Shown piece after piece: positions 26,883-37,100 of a stretch of DNA of 64,000 bases (position 1 is its first letter; each line of letters begins with the position of its first letter). The DNA comes from CAVPXC01 sp963709505 (GTDB lineage: Bacteria > Chloroflexota > Anaerolineae > JAAEKA01). A program made the position numbers and the translations under genes. The stretch covers positions 1 through 64,000 of the forward strand of contig CAVPXC010000008.1 of the NCBI GenBank assembly GCA_963709505.1, written 5' to 3'. Under the pieces are notes generated by a model. The model searched no databases, had not been told where the DNA came from, and saw only the letters and a program-made list of their open reading frames with translations.

Positions 26883-27935
26883 TCATCCTTGAGCTCCCGC
26901 AGGATACCGCTCCGCCAATTCGGCAATGACACAGGCGCCTTCGCCGGGTTGCGTGCGGATGTCGAGAGTTCCACCGGCGAGTTGCATTCGATTGCGCATG
27001 CTCCACAACCCTATGCCTCCACTCAGGCGGGCGTTGGCGGCGGTGGCCAGGTCGAAGCCGCGGCCCCAGTCGCGGACCTCGAGGCGAACAGATGACCCCA
27101 CGCGTTGTAGGGACAGCGCGACTCGTTGTGTACCGGCGTGTTTGCGTACGTTCGTCAACGCTTCCTGCGCAATCTGGAACAGGGTCGCCTCGGCTCGTGG
27201 GGGAAGGCGCTCTTCGCCCAAGCCATCTTCGAAAACAATCTCCCAACCCTCGGCCTTCAGTATTTCGATCCGCATGCGCAGCGCGGTCGCTAACCCCACG
27301 TTTTCTTGCACATCAGACTGCAGGCCGGTCAGGATCTGCCGCGTCTCTCGCGTCGCAGATTGCGCCAGCTCAAGGATCCTGTTAAGCTCCTCTTGTGTCT
27401 GCTTTGATCTGGGTCGATGCCGGTGCGCAAATGCTCTGCAGCTGCTGATGGACGCTACTCACCATTTGGGCTAGATTGTCATGCAGGTCATAGACCAGGC
27501 GTCGTCTCTCCTCCTCTAACAGATCGGCACGCTGTCGCTCCTCGAAAAGGCGCTGGAAACGGTTTAATCGCACAATCGCGGGACTCGGGCAATCAGCTCC
27601 GCTCGGTCGAAGGGCTTGTCGATGAAATCATCGGCGCCCACTTCGATGCCCCGCAATCGCGATGCCCGGTCGTTCAATGCCGTGACCAAGACGATCGGAA
27701 CCTCAGCCAACAAGGGGTCGCTCCGCAAGCGGCGACATACTTCAAAACCATCCATGCCGGGCATCATGACGTCCAGCAGGATGAGGTCGGGGAGCAGTTC
27801 AGCCGCCAGTTCAAGCGCCTGTTCGCCGTGACTTGCCATTTCTATTCGATACCCAGCGCCGGCAAGAAGCATTCGCAGCATCTCGCGCAGTGTGGCATCG
27901 TCGTCGACGATCAGAAGGGTCGGAATGTGGGCCAT
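26883..27935 (-). CDS. Hybrid receiver-histidine kinase (two frame breaks)
   Basis: Three pieces line up. The first is an N-terminal receiver (LLIVDDDATLREMLRMLLAG, phospho-acceptor in LILLDVMMPGMDG). The second is a HisKA_3 dimerisation helix with the phospho-histidine in VYDLHDNLAQMVSSVHQQLQ. The third is a HATPase with the N-box ALTNVRKHAG and the G-boxes DWGRGF and GGIGLWSMRNRM. Breaks near 27580 and 27398 separate them; the joined protein is ~350 residues. There is no membrane helix, so this is a soluble kinase that probably gets its signal through the receiver. Its partner is the NarL-type regulator just downstream. Confidence 0.85.
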
Positions 27936-28489
27936 GGCATCGTCCTTGGGCTGACTGCAGGTTGCGATTGTGCAAGCATTGCGTCAATGAGGGTCGCGAG
28001 CCGTTGCAGGTCGCTCGGCGTAGCCCCACAGGCGCTCGTCAAGGGGTGGGTCCTCCTTGGGGCGTTCATCTTGCTTCCGGATCGAAGGGATTATAGCACG
28101 GTCCAACAAAGAGACCAAAGCCACTCAAGACCGTACTAGGGGGATATGAGTTGGACCATCGGCACGAGGCCCAGCGAAGAACCGCGGCAACTTACCGGGA
28201 GTGTTTGTTGTGGCGTTATTTGTGGTAAAGAACTAGTAATAAATTACGGTAATATTGTTAGCTTATTGTAATAAGAAATATGCCATATGGCATATATGGC
28301 CGTTTCTATGTCCTTGATATGATAGAAACAATCTACCGTCAAATGGATTAATCTTGTCGCTGGTTCATTGTGACTTCGTAGCCGCCAGTGCGTTTTCGTG
28401 TCGACGAGCCATTGATGGCGATGCCAAGAGTGATGGGTTTCTACCTGGCACTCGGCGAGACAGGTCAGAATGGAGACTAAACCAATCGC
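27936..28489. other. Intergenic region with an AT-rich palindrome
   Basis: No convincing gene was seen in these 550 bases. A 52-codon minus-strand frame (28069 to 27911) overlaps the kinase start but has no recognisable features. The stretch 28215-28330 is far more AT-rich than its surroundings. It contains an 18-bp perfect palindrome, ATATGCCATATGGCATAT (28278-28295), partly repeated at once as GGCATATATGGC. This looks like an operator or a protein-binding site. Confidence 0.6.
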
Positions 28490-28714
28490 ATGGACAAAAC
28501 GGAACCTCGAACCGAACGGTTTGGCCTGGTGCTATCTCAGCCAGAGCGCGACGGCCTGCGTTACCTGGCCGCGATGGATGGACTATCGGAGGCGGATGTG
28601 ATCCGTCGCTTGCTTCGTCAAGCCATCAACGATTTGCCGATCGAGCGCAAACAGGCGATCAAGTGGCCGGCGATCGCCTACAAGCCTGCGGAACCCGGCC
28701 CGTCCAGTGAGTGA
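28490..28714 (+). CDS. Ribbon-helix-helix-like small protein
   Basis: The 74-residue protein has the strand-helix-helix pattern RFGLVLSQPERDGLRYLAAM, then GLSEADVIRRLLRQAIND, typical of stand-alone Arc/CopG-type regulators or antitoxins. It has a modest ribosome site (TGGAG) and no toxin gene next to it. It lies between an AT-rich palindrome and a surface-protein gene and could regulate either. Confidence 0.65.
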   Translation: MDKTEPRTERFGLVLSQPERDGLRYLAAMDGLSEADVIRRLLRQAINDLPIERKQAIKWPAIAYKPAEPGPSSE

Positions 28715-28864
28715 TCGCGTTGGCCGACTCCAGGCGACGCTGGTTTCCGATGACAGGACAAGTCACTAGCAGAGGGTCCGCGGCAACATGACCTTTTTGC
28801 CTGGATCGCTTGTCCCATAAGGTTCGTACTTAACCGGTTCATTTCAAATAGGAGTGGAAGAAAA

Positions 28865-31800
28865 ATGCAACACAAGGTACCTCTAGGACAAATGGCGCGC
28901 CTGCTGCTGGTGCTGGCGCTCATGGTAGCGCTACCGGGAAGCTCGTTGGCCGCGTCGCCAGCCCGGCCGGTGGCGCCGGCGAGTGGCGTCTACACCGGCA
29001 CGGCTTTTCGGGACTACAACGCCAATGGCCTGCGGGACGTAGGCGAGCCGGGGATTCAGGGCGTACTCGTCAATATGTTCGATGGCGCCGGCGTCAACCG
29101 CGGCTCGGGCACGACCAACTCCAGCGGCGCCTACTCTTTCAACGCCGCGGGCACGGGTCCCTACCGCATTGAGTTTACCCTTTCGCCTGCCTTGAGCTTC
29201 CTGTATCCAGGTGCGGCGGGCGGCACCACGGTGCAGTTCGTACCCGACGGCGGGGCCACAGCCGATGTGGGTTTCAACAACCCTGCCGACTACAGCCAGT
29301 CGAATCCTTACCTGACCACCCCCTGGCAAGTGTTCGGCGACCAAGTTGACCCCGTCAACTCCTTTCCGACGCGCAACACCTTGACTTCGATGTCGGCGGC
29401 CTGGGGTGCAGTCAGCACTGGGACCACCATTGCCGACTGGCAGGTCGGCGGCGCGCCGATTTAGGTGTCGCAGGCGCAACAGACGGGCACCCTCTACGGC
29501 CTGGCTTGGCGGAGCAGCGCCAAGACCCTCTATGCCGGCGTGTACTTCAAGCACTTCACCGGCTTTGGGCAGAATGGCGTTGGGGACAAGTCAGGCGCCA
29601 TTTACTCAGTGGCGATGGATCCGGTCACTGGCGACAATACGGCCGCGCCGGTGCTCTTCGCCGACGTCAACACCTTCGGCGTAGACGTTTCCTGCCCGAC
29701 ACGAACCCGGGTTGCTGGTCCCAACAACGATGAGTTCGACCTCCCGCCGGCCTACAGCGACACCACCATTGCAAATATCGGCAAGTGTTCGCTGGGCGAT
29801 CTGGAGCTTTCGGACGACGAGGCTACCCTCTTCGCCATGGACCTCAAGAACCGCCAGGTGCTGCGTATCAACGCGGTCACTGGCGCCTACATCGGCGCCT
29901 GGCCGGCGCCGACCTCGGGGCTGCCGACCGCCGCTGGCGTGTGTGCAACAGGCGATGTGCGCCCCTTCGGCCTGGGCTATCGGGACGGCGAACTCTACGT
30001 GGGCGCGGTGTGCAGCGCCGAATCGACCGTGTCCGGAACGGGCAACGGCACGCCGGCTGGCCTTCAAGCCTATGTGTGGAAGGTAAACGGCAGCGGCGCC
30101 TACACTCTGATCCTGAACTACCAGATCATTGCCGACCGCTACGACCCCATGGGCTCTACGGCTACCCCTCCTTGGGGCAACTGGAACCCGTGGAAATTCA
30201 CCTATGCGCAGCTTGCGGCCAATCGGAACCCCAGTTTTGCGACTGATTTTGTGGGCCATCCTCAGCCGATGCTGTCCGACATCGAGTTCTACGGCAACGA
30301 TCTGATCTTAGGCTTCCGCGATCGGTTGGGCGACCAGTGGGGCTCCAAATTCCTGTCCCGGCCGGCTCCGGGAACCTTGTCTCCAACAACGCCAGCGGCG
30401 ACGTCAAGTGCGTTTCGTGGAACGGTAGCGCCTACGTGCTGGAAACCAACGGGGAGCTGCGGTGGGCGCACCGCCTCCCAAACAGGTGTTGGGGACAACC
30501 CAACCAACGAGTTCTATTGGGGTGACGGCAGCACGAACACAAGCTTGACCGGGAACGATGCCACCGAGTACAGCCAGGGAGGGATAGCGCAGTGGGGCGT
30601 CGAGCCGCTAGCCACCGTGACGGTGGATCCTGCCGTTGCCTGGAATGTGGCCTATTTCGATGCCCAGGGCGTCAACCGGCTGGGCAACCAGAACGGCGAG
30701 CCCACCAAGGGCTATGTGATGTACGATAGCGCGACGAGTTTGGGTACCTGGGGTAAGGCGAATGGCCTGGGCGACCTGGAAGCGCTCTCTGACCCGGCGC
30801 CAATCGAGTTGGGCAACCGCGTTTGGAATGACGCCAACGGCAACGGCATCCAGGATCCGGGTGAGGACCCCATCGGCGGTGTGACGGTGCAGTTGGTCAA
30901 GAACAATGTGGTGGTCGGTACCGCAGTGACCGATGCAAACGGCACATACTACTTCTTGGGTGGCGCGGCGGCCGATCCGAACCCAAACGACAACCAGGGC
31001 ATCGTCATCGGTGGCATCCAGCCCAACCAGAGCGACTACGAGATCCGCATCGCTGCCGGCCAGACTGCGTTGAGCCAGCTGGTCTTGGCGCCTGCCAACG
31101 CACCGCAGCCGGCCAACGGCAACGCTTCGGCCACGAACAACAATCCAATCACCGACATAGCCGACTCCGATGCGACGATCAGCGGCGCTAATGCGGTCAT
31201 TGCCTATACCACGGGCGGGCCTGGAGCCAACAACCATGGCCTGGACTTTGGGTTCCGCGCTGCGGACTGGGGCGACCTACCTGACAGCTACAACACGACG
31301 GCTGGCAACAACGGCGCCAACCACGTGATCGACGCCACGAACCCTGCACCGTGGCTGGGCGTGTGCGTGGACAGTGAGGCGAGCGGCGTGCCTTCGATCC
31401 CCGCTAACGGCGATAACCTGGCCGACAGCCCGCTGGACTTCGGCGGCGCCTGCACCGACGACGAGGACGGCGTGGCGCCGTGGGACGACTGGACCAACGG
31501 CACGGGCGACATCTACGTCACGGTCGGCGGCGCTACGGCCTGCCTGAACGCCTGGATGGACTTCGCCAATGACAGCGGCGCAGTCGTGGCGGGCGGCGAC
31601 GCCAACTTCGGCGACAGCGTCGGCGCGCTCAGCGAGTGGATCATCCGGAACAAGGTCATGCCTGTGGGCGTCGGCCAGGCTGTGAGCTTCCCGCTGCCCA
31701 GTGGGCTGCCTGCGGGCAACTATTACCTGCGCTACCGGCTGACCCCCAACCTGGGCAACACCGCCACGTGTGCAGACGACGTGAACGCCTACACCGGTGG

Positions 31801-32314
31801 CGCTCCCACCTGGAGTGGCGCGGCCAAGGGCGGCGAGGTCGAGGACTACCGTGTCAACACGGAACCCCTGGCGGTGGTGCTGGTCGACTTCAACGCGGTA
31901 GCACAGGCTAACGACGTGCTGGTGACATGGGAGACGGCCAGCGAGTTGGACAATCGCGGCTTCAACCTCTGGCGCGGCACGTCGCCGGCCGAGCCGGACA
32001 CCCGACTGAACCAGACCCTGATCGCCTCCCAGTCGCAGGGCAGTCCGGCTGGTTTCATCTACACCTGGATCGACAGCGACAACCTGGTCCCTGGCACGAC
32101 CTACCACTACTGGCTGGACGCTGTGGCAGTTGGCGGTGCGACGACCCGCTACGGACCGGTGAGTGCAACCTTCCAGGCGCCGACCGCGGTGACCGTGAGC
32201 TCGCTCACGGCGAGCAGCGCGACGACCGGCAGCCTGGGCTGGCCGGCGGCAGCGATGTTGCTGGCGGCCGGACTAACCGCCGGGCTCTCCTGGCGACGCC
32301 GGTCGGTCCGCTGA
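28865..32314 (+). CDS. Secreted SdrD/GEVED surface protein with C-terminal anchor (in-frame TAG)
   Basis: Residues ~1-30 are a signal peptide (LLLVLALMVALPGSSLA). An SdrD-like repeat follows (FRDYNANGLRDVGEPGIQGV), then a large propeller-like region, a second SdrD repeat (VWNDANGNGIQDPGEDP), a GEVED domain, a fibronectin-like domain (TWETASELDNRGFNLWRGTS) and a C-terminal tail of one membrane helix plus RRRSVR. Codon 200 is an in-frame TAG (29462-29464); the reading continues in the same frame from 29465. A pair of compensating shifts near 30365 and 30455 scrambles ~30 residues (the correct frame reads NASGDVKCVSWNGSAYVLET). The intact length would be ~1,150 residues. Confidence 0.8.
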
Positions 32315-32338
32315 TCGCAACCATAGGATGCCAGGGAC

Positions 32339-32367
32339 GCCATCGCTGCGAAAACCGCAGCGATGGC
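32339..32367 (+). terminator. Hairpin after the first surface protein
   Basis: GCCATCGCTGCG and CGCAGCGATGGC form a 12-bp perfect stem with loop AAAAC, 25 bases after the stop codon. There is no T tract, so termination strength is uncertain. Confidence 0.6.
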
Positions 32368-32668
32368 GCCGCCAATGGCTTCAACTTGTCGTGGATGCCA
32401 TCGAACTCGTGAGGCAATAAGCCGAGTGCGGAACGCGGCGATAGTGCCGGTGTTTGCTTGAACCTTCGCACGATCTGTGGTACAATCCGCATAACGACAC
32501 AGGAAGGAATCTGGGAGTGTGCTGATGAACCAGGCGGGTTATTCTTATGATCTATCACTCTTGGCGGGAAGCAGCATGGAGCGTCGATAGTCGACAGAGG
32601 TTGCCGTTCTACAGGCTGCTTGTTTTTTCACTTGATCGGTGTTAGAATTCCAGAGAGGAGGAGGAATT

Positions 32669-33608
32669 GTGGCAAAGACGGCTGATATCGGTAGCAAGCG
32701 GTTGATCAGCTTGGCGCCTGAGACCTGGGCGCGCTGGCTCACCGGCGACCCCACTGTGGACGTGCTCGACTTTCCATCGGGCGAGTTCGAGTGGGTCGGC
32801 CGGGCGACGGACGTGTTAATCAAAGCCAGGTCGCCACGTCATGGCACGTTTCTGATCGTCAACGAAATCCAGTTCCGTCCGGATGCTCGCATGCCGTTAC
32901 GCCTGCGTGTGTATGCGGCACTGGCCGAGGAACGCTATGGATTGAACGTGTACCCGGTGGTAGTCAACATTCTGCCGCTTTCGCCAGCTGATGCGGCTGT
33001 AACCAGTTACCATTCGGAGTTCATGGGGCTGATCGCGCACCAGGACTACCGGGTGATCAATCTGTGGGAGGTGGAGGTAGGTGAGGTCTTGGAGCAGAAT
33101 TGGACGACGTTGTTGCCGTTTGTGCCGGTTCTGAAAGGCGGCGACGACGAGGTCGCGATCGGCACGGCGTTGGCGCTGTTGCGATCCGATGAGCAGTTGG
33201 CTGAAATGGAGCCGCTGCTGGCATTTTTCGCCACGTTTGTGATGACACCAGAAGAAGTCAGGAAGATGATGAGGTGGAATATGACTATGTTGCGCGAGTC
33301 GCCGTGGTACACTGAGATCGAAAAAGAAGGACTTCGAACGCGGTCTTCGACAAGGGATCGAACAAGGGCTCGAGCAAGGGCTCGAACAAGGGCTTGAGCA
33401 GGGCCAGGCTGAGATGCTACTGCGGGTGCTCGGCCGCCGCTTTGGCCCATTGCCAGCCGGCTTTGAAGCGCGTATCCGCGCCCTGCACAGCCAGCAGTTG
33501 ACACAATTGTTGGATGTGGCTCTTGATGCTGCGACACTTCACGAGGTGGCTGCGGCTGTCGAGGCATTGTCTCCTGGCGCAGGCAACGGCAATTCTTCCG
33601 CAACCTGA
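32669..33608 (+). CDS. Rpn/DUF4351-type PD-(D/E)XK protein (frame break)
   Basis: The start is taken as GTG 32669 behind GAGGAGGAGG. The N-terminal ~190 residues resemble the recombination-promoting nuclease/transposase-like family (DVLIKARSPRHGTFLIVNEI; the VNEIQF stretch would be the nuclease-core strand). A short heptad of EQGLEQGLEQGLEQG and a DUF4351-like C-terminal domain (MLLRVLGRRFGPLPAGFEAR) follow in another frame. The break is in a run of five A near 33330, where four would restore the frame. The restored length is ~312 residues. It lies between the two surface-protein genes with no evident link to them. Confidence 0.7.
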
Positions 33609-33767
33609 TCGATCGCACCTCCGGGCTCTTTGGGTGTCACTGTCGGTAGCGGTGCTGACAGCCGGGTACTCGATGTTCCGCCGTGTGACCGCTTCGTAGC
33701 CCAACCGAAGGGCGTGGAGGCTGGCCGTCAATGGGGCCTGCCAACATCTCCACGCTTCCATCAGATC

Positions 33768-33823
33768 GTAACGAACAGAACGCCCCGGCTCATGCCGGGG
33801 CGTTCTGTTCGTTACTCCTGCGA
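33768..33823 (+). terminator. Terminator after the Rpn/DUF4351-like gene
   Basis: A 21-bp perfect stem (33768-33788 with 33795-33815) and loop CTCATG. A weak T-rich stretch lies further on. The remaining ~380 bases up to the next gene hold no gene that I can support. Confidence 0.8.
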
Positions 33824-34199
33824 TCGTTTTTGCTCCTATCTTTTTGCGGACCGTTTCAAGACAGATAGCTAGACTGGATACTTCGATGTATCACGGTTCC
33901 TTTTTGGTACATGCCTGGCACAGTAGTACTAAAATCCTATTGATTTGCTTTGTAGTAACCTGTATGCTTGCAGTGAAGATCACCCACGTCTTCGCCAACA
34001 GTCCATCAACCCATCTTCGACAAACTACTCGCGTCAGGTCACTGAAACCTTGGTGGGTACCACGCAACGTCTGTACAAACTTGTTTGAACTGGGGCGTTG
34101 TAGAACTGCTTCGTGAGATGAGCAGGCTGGCGGCCTCCGGGCTACGCCAGTTTTCGGCAACGATCGTTGTAATCTGCAAGAAATCCAGGAGAAATATCG

Positions 34200-37100
34200 A
34201 TGAAACGCAAGCACGGTTCCCAATTCATGAGCAGACGGCGACAGATGACCGTATCTATCGCCATGCTACTAGCCCTGTTCTTTAGCATGGTACCCCAGGC
34301 CATCCCTGGCGTGGAGGTGCCTACCGCCTCAGCCCACAACCTGGATGCAAGCGCGGTCTACATTTACTTCGACCCGAACACACAGGCGATGCTGGACGCC
34401 CGCATCAACGGCGGAGGCTGGACCCCGCCTACGCCCCTCCTGCAGGTAGGCGACGACCTAGGCCTGATCATCAAGGCCGTGCCCGATGATGGCACCACCA
34501 CCGGCGTCGGCGGATACACCACCTTCTATGTTCCCAACGGCTTGCAGGTGATAGATGCCGCCTTCCTGATGCCTGGTGACCTGGTCGCTGACGGCATCAC
34601 CGGCTTCGACAAGGTGCCGACGAAGGGCCAGGCTCAGATGCCCGCTGTGGGCGCCGGGGGTGGCCCGACCACCAGTCTGGTAGGCATCAGCCGCGGCCCC
34701 AACATCCTGGGGGCGACCAGCCCGATTGTCACGGCAGCCAACGCCAACCTGGGCACCCTGCCCGGCGTTTACGGCGACACCGGCATTTTTTACTCCACGG
34801 CGCCGGAGACCGCCTACGGCACCTACACCGGCGGCACGCTCACTAACAACAGCGGCGACACGGTGGGCGCACGCACTGCGCTGGGCACGCCGCTCAACAA
34901 GTGGGATGCCTGGCAGATGCAGGCGTTCGGCATCAGTGGCACATCCAACCCCGCCTACTCCGGCAGCCCGATCATTGACTCCAACGGCCGCGGCTATGCC
35001 CCCTGGGGCCTGGCCAACGTCGTCGCCGGTCCCCAAAGCGGCTACGCGTGGGAGTTCGACAAGAACAAATACGATGCCTGCGACCCCCTGCCGTATGCGC
35101 CCTCGAAAGCCTGTATCGACCAGGCCACCCAGGACATCGGCCCTTGGCAGCGTATCAAGTACCCCGGCAGCCAGTTCGCCGACGACCCGCCCGGCGCCAA
35201 CCCGGCCGTCCAGCCCTACACCCGCGGGGCCGACGCCAGCAACTCCGGCTTCGATCTGACGGCTGGCGACCTGCCGGCGACCACCGGCCAGGCCAACGGC
35301 ACGCCGAACGCCGTCCGCTTCGCTTTCGGCCAGCTCACCTACAACCAGCCGGAATACGCCTGGGTCAAGGTGAAGGTGCATGATACCGCGGCCATCCTCG
35401 ACGCCACCGGTTGTCCCCGGTGGACGGTTGACACCTTCGGCGGCGACGCCGGCGGCGATAGCGGCGGCAAGGATCACATCTGGCGCTACTACGATCCCAA
35501 CAGCCTTTCCTTCAACGGTTGTCTTGCCGTGGGCAAGCCAGCCACCAAGGAATTGGTCAAGGTCGGCGACAATTTCCAGTACAAGATCAAAGTCTACAAC
35601 ATGGGCAACGGCGACCTGCTGAACGTAGTCGTCCGCGATACGCTGCCCAGCGGGGTCACGCTTATCAGCGCGGCGCCGGCCCAGAGCAGCGGCCCCAACC
35701 CGCTGCTCTGGAACGTGGGGGCGCTGTTGCAGGGCAGACTACTTCGAGGCGACCGTCACCGTGAAAGCCAGCGGCTCGGGCGTGTTGAATAACACGATTA
35801 CGGCCACGGGTACCAAAGGGGGCGCCGCTGTCACCGCCACCGCCAACGAAAAGACGATCTCCGGCAGTCAGATGCTCCTACGCCAGAGCAAAAGCGTTAG
35901 CCCCACCTCGGTGGCGCCGGGCGGATCGGTCGCCTACACCATCCGCATGCCCAACGTGGGCAGCGGCCCCAGCGGCAGTCCAGTGGTGATCACCGAGTAT
36001 CTGCCGGCTGGCTTCACCTATGCCGGCGCGATCCCCGGTAGCGCTCCGGCGACGGTCAACGGCGCCAGCGTTACTGCATCCGTTTCAGGAACTGCGGCCC
36101 AGCCGGTTTTCACCGTGCCCGGGGTTATCAACCCTGGCGGCGAGTTGGTCCTGACCTTCACCGCTAACGTCAGCGCCTCCATCACGGCGGCGAACTACTG
36201 CAACTCCTTCAAGTCCACCCAGGCCGGCATTAACTCGACCACCGGCGCGTTGGCCTGTGTGGATGTGGGCGGCGGCACCATCGGCGACACCCTCTTCCGC
36301 GACTGGGACGGCGATGGTCTCAGAGATGGGGAGGATGAGGGCTTGGCAGGTGTGACGATGAAGCTGTACGCTGGCGCCTGTCCGCCCAGCGGCGCGGCGT
36401 TGCAGACCCAGATCACCGACGCCAACGGCTTCTACCAGTTCACCGGCCTCACGGCCGGCACGTACTGTGCCGATGTGGACAGCGGAGTGCCCGCGGGGTA
36501 TACCCTGACCAAGGATCCCGAAGGCGCAGCCAACGGCGAAGCGCAGGTGACGCTGGCCCAGGGCGAGAAGCGCCTGGACATCGACTTTGGCTACAAGCCC
36601 GGCGGCGCCGGCATCCATCGGCGACCAGGTCTTTGACGACAAGGGCAACGACGGCACCTTCAACGGCGCGGACGTGGGCATCCCCAACGTCACCGTGAAT
36701 CTGTATGAGGACACCAACGGCAACGGCGTCATCGACGCTGGCGATGCCTTGATCGGGACGACGCAGACCAACGCCAGCGGCATTTATGGCTTCAGCGGAC
36801 TGGCCGAGGGGTTGAGCTACATCGTGGACGTGGACCAAGCCGACCCCGACATAGCAACCTACTTCGGCGGCGGCGTCATCCAGCAGTCCACGGTGGATCC
36901 GCGCCCCATTCAGGGCCTGACCGGCGCCTATACCACGGCCGACTTCGGCTTCTACAAGGTGGTGCCCGGCTCCATCGGCGACAAGGTATGGTACGACGCC
37001 GACGCCGATGGCGTGGTGGATGCGAATGAGTCCGGTCTGGCCAACGTGGATGTCAAACTCTACCAGGACACCAATGGCAACGGCATGGTGGATGCAGGCG

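Noticed and set aside
27911..28069. 52-codon minus-strand gene before the hybrid kinase
   Set aside because: It has no ribosome site or recognisable motif and overlaps the kinase start; it is probably chance.
34025..34199. Cyclic-di-GMP riboswitch before the giant surface gene
   Set aside because: The leader contains GGCCTCCGGGCTA, which recalls the GEMM core, but the tetraloop and receptor, the ACGCAAAG stretch and the paired stems cannot be drawn.
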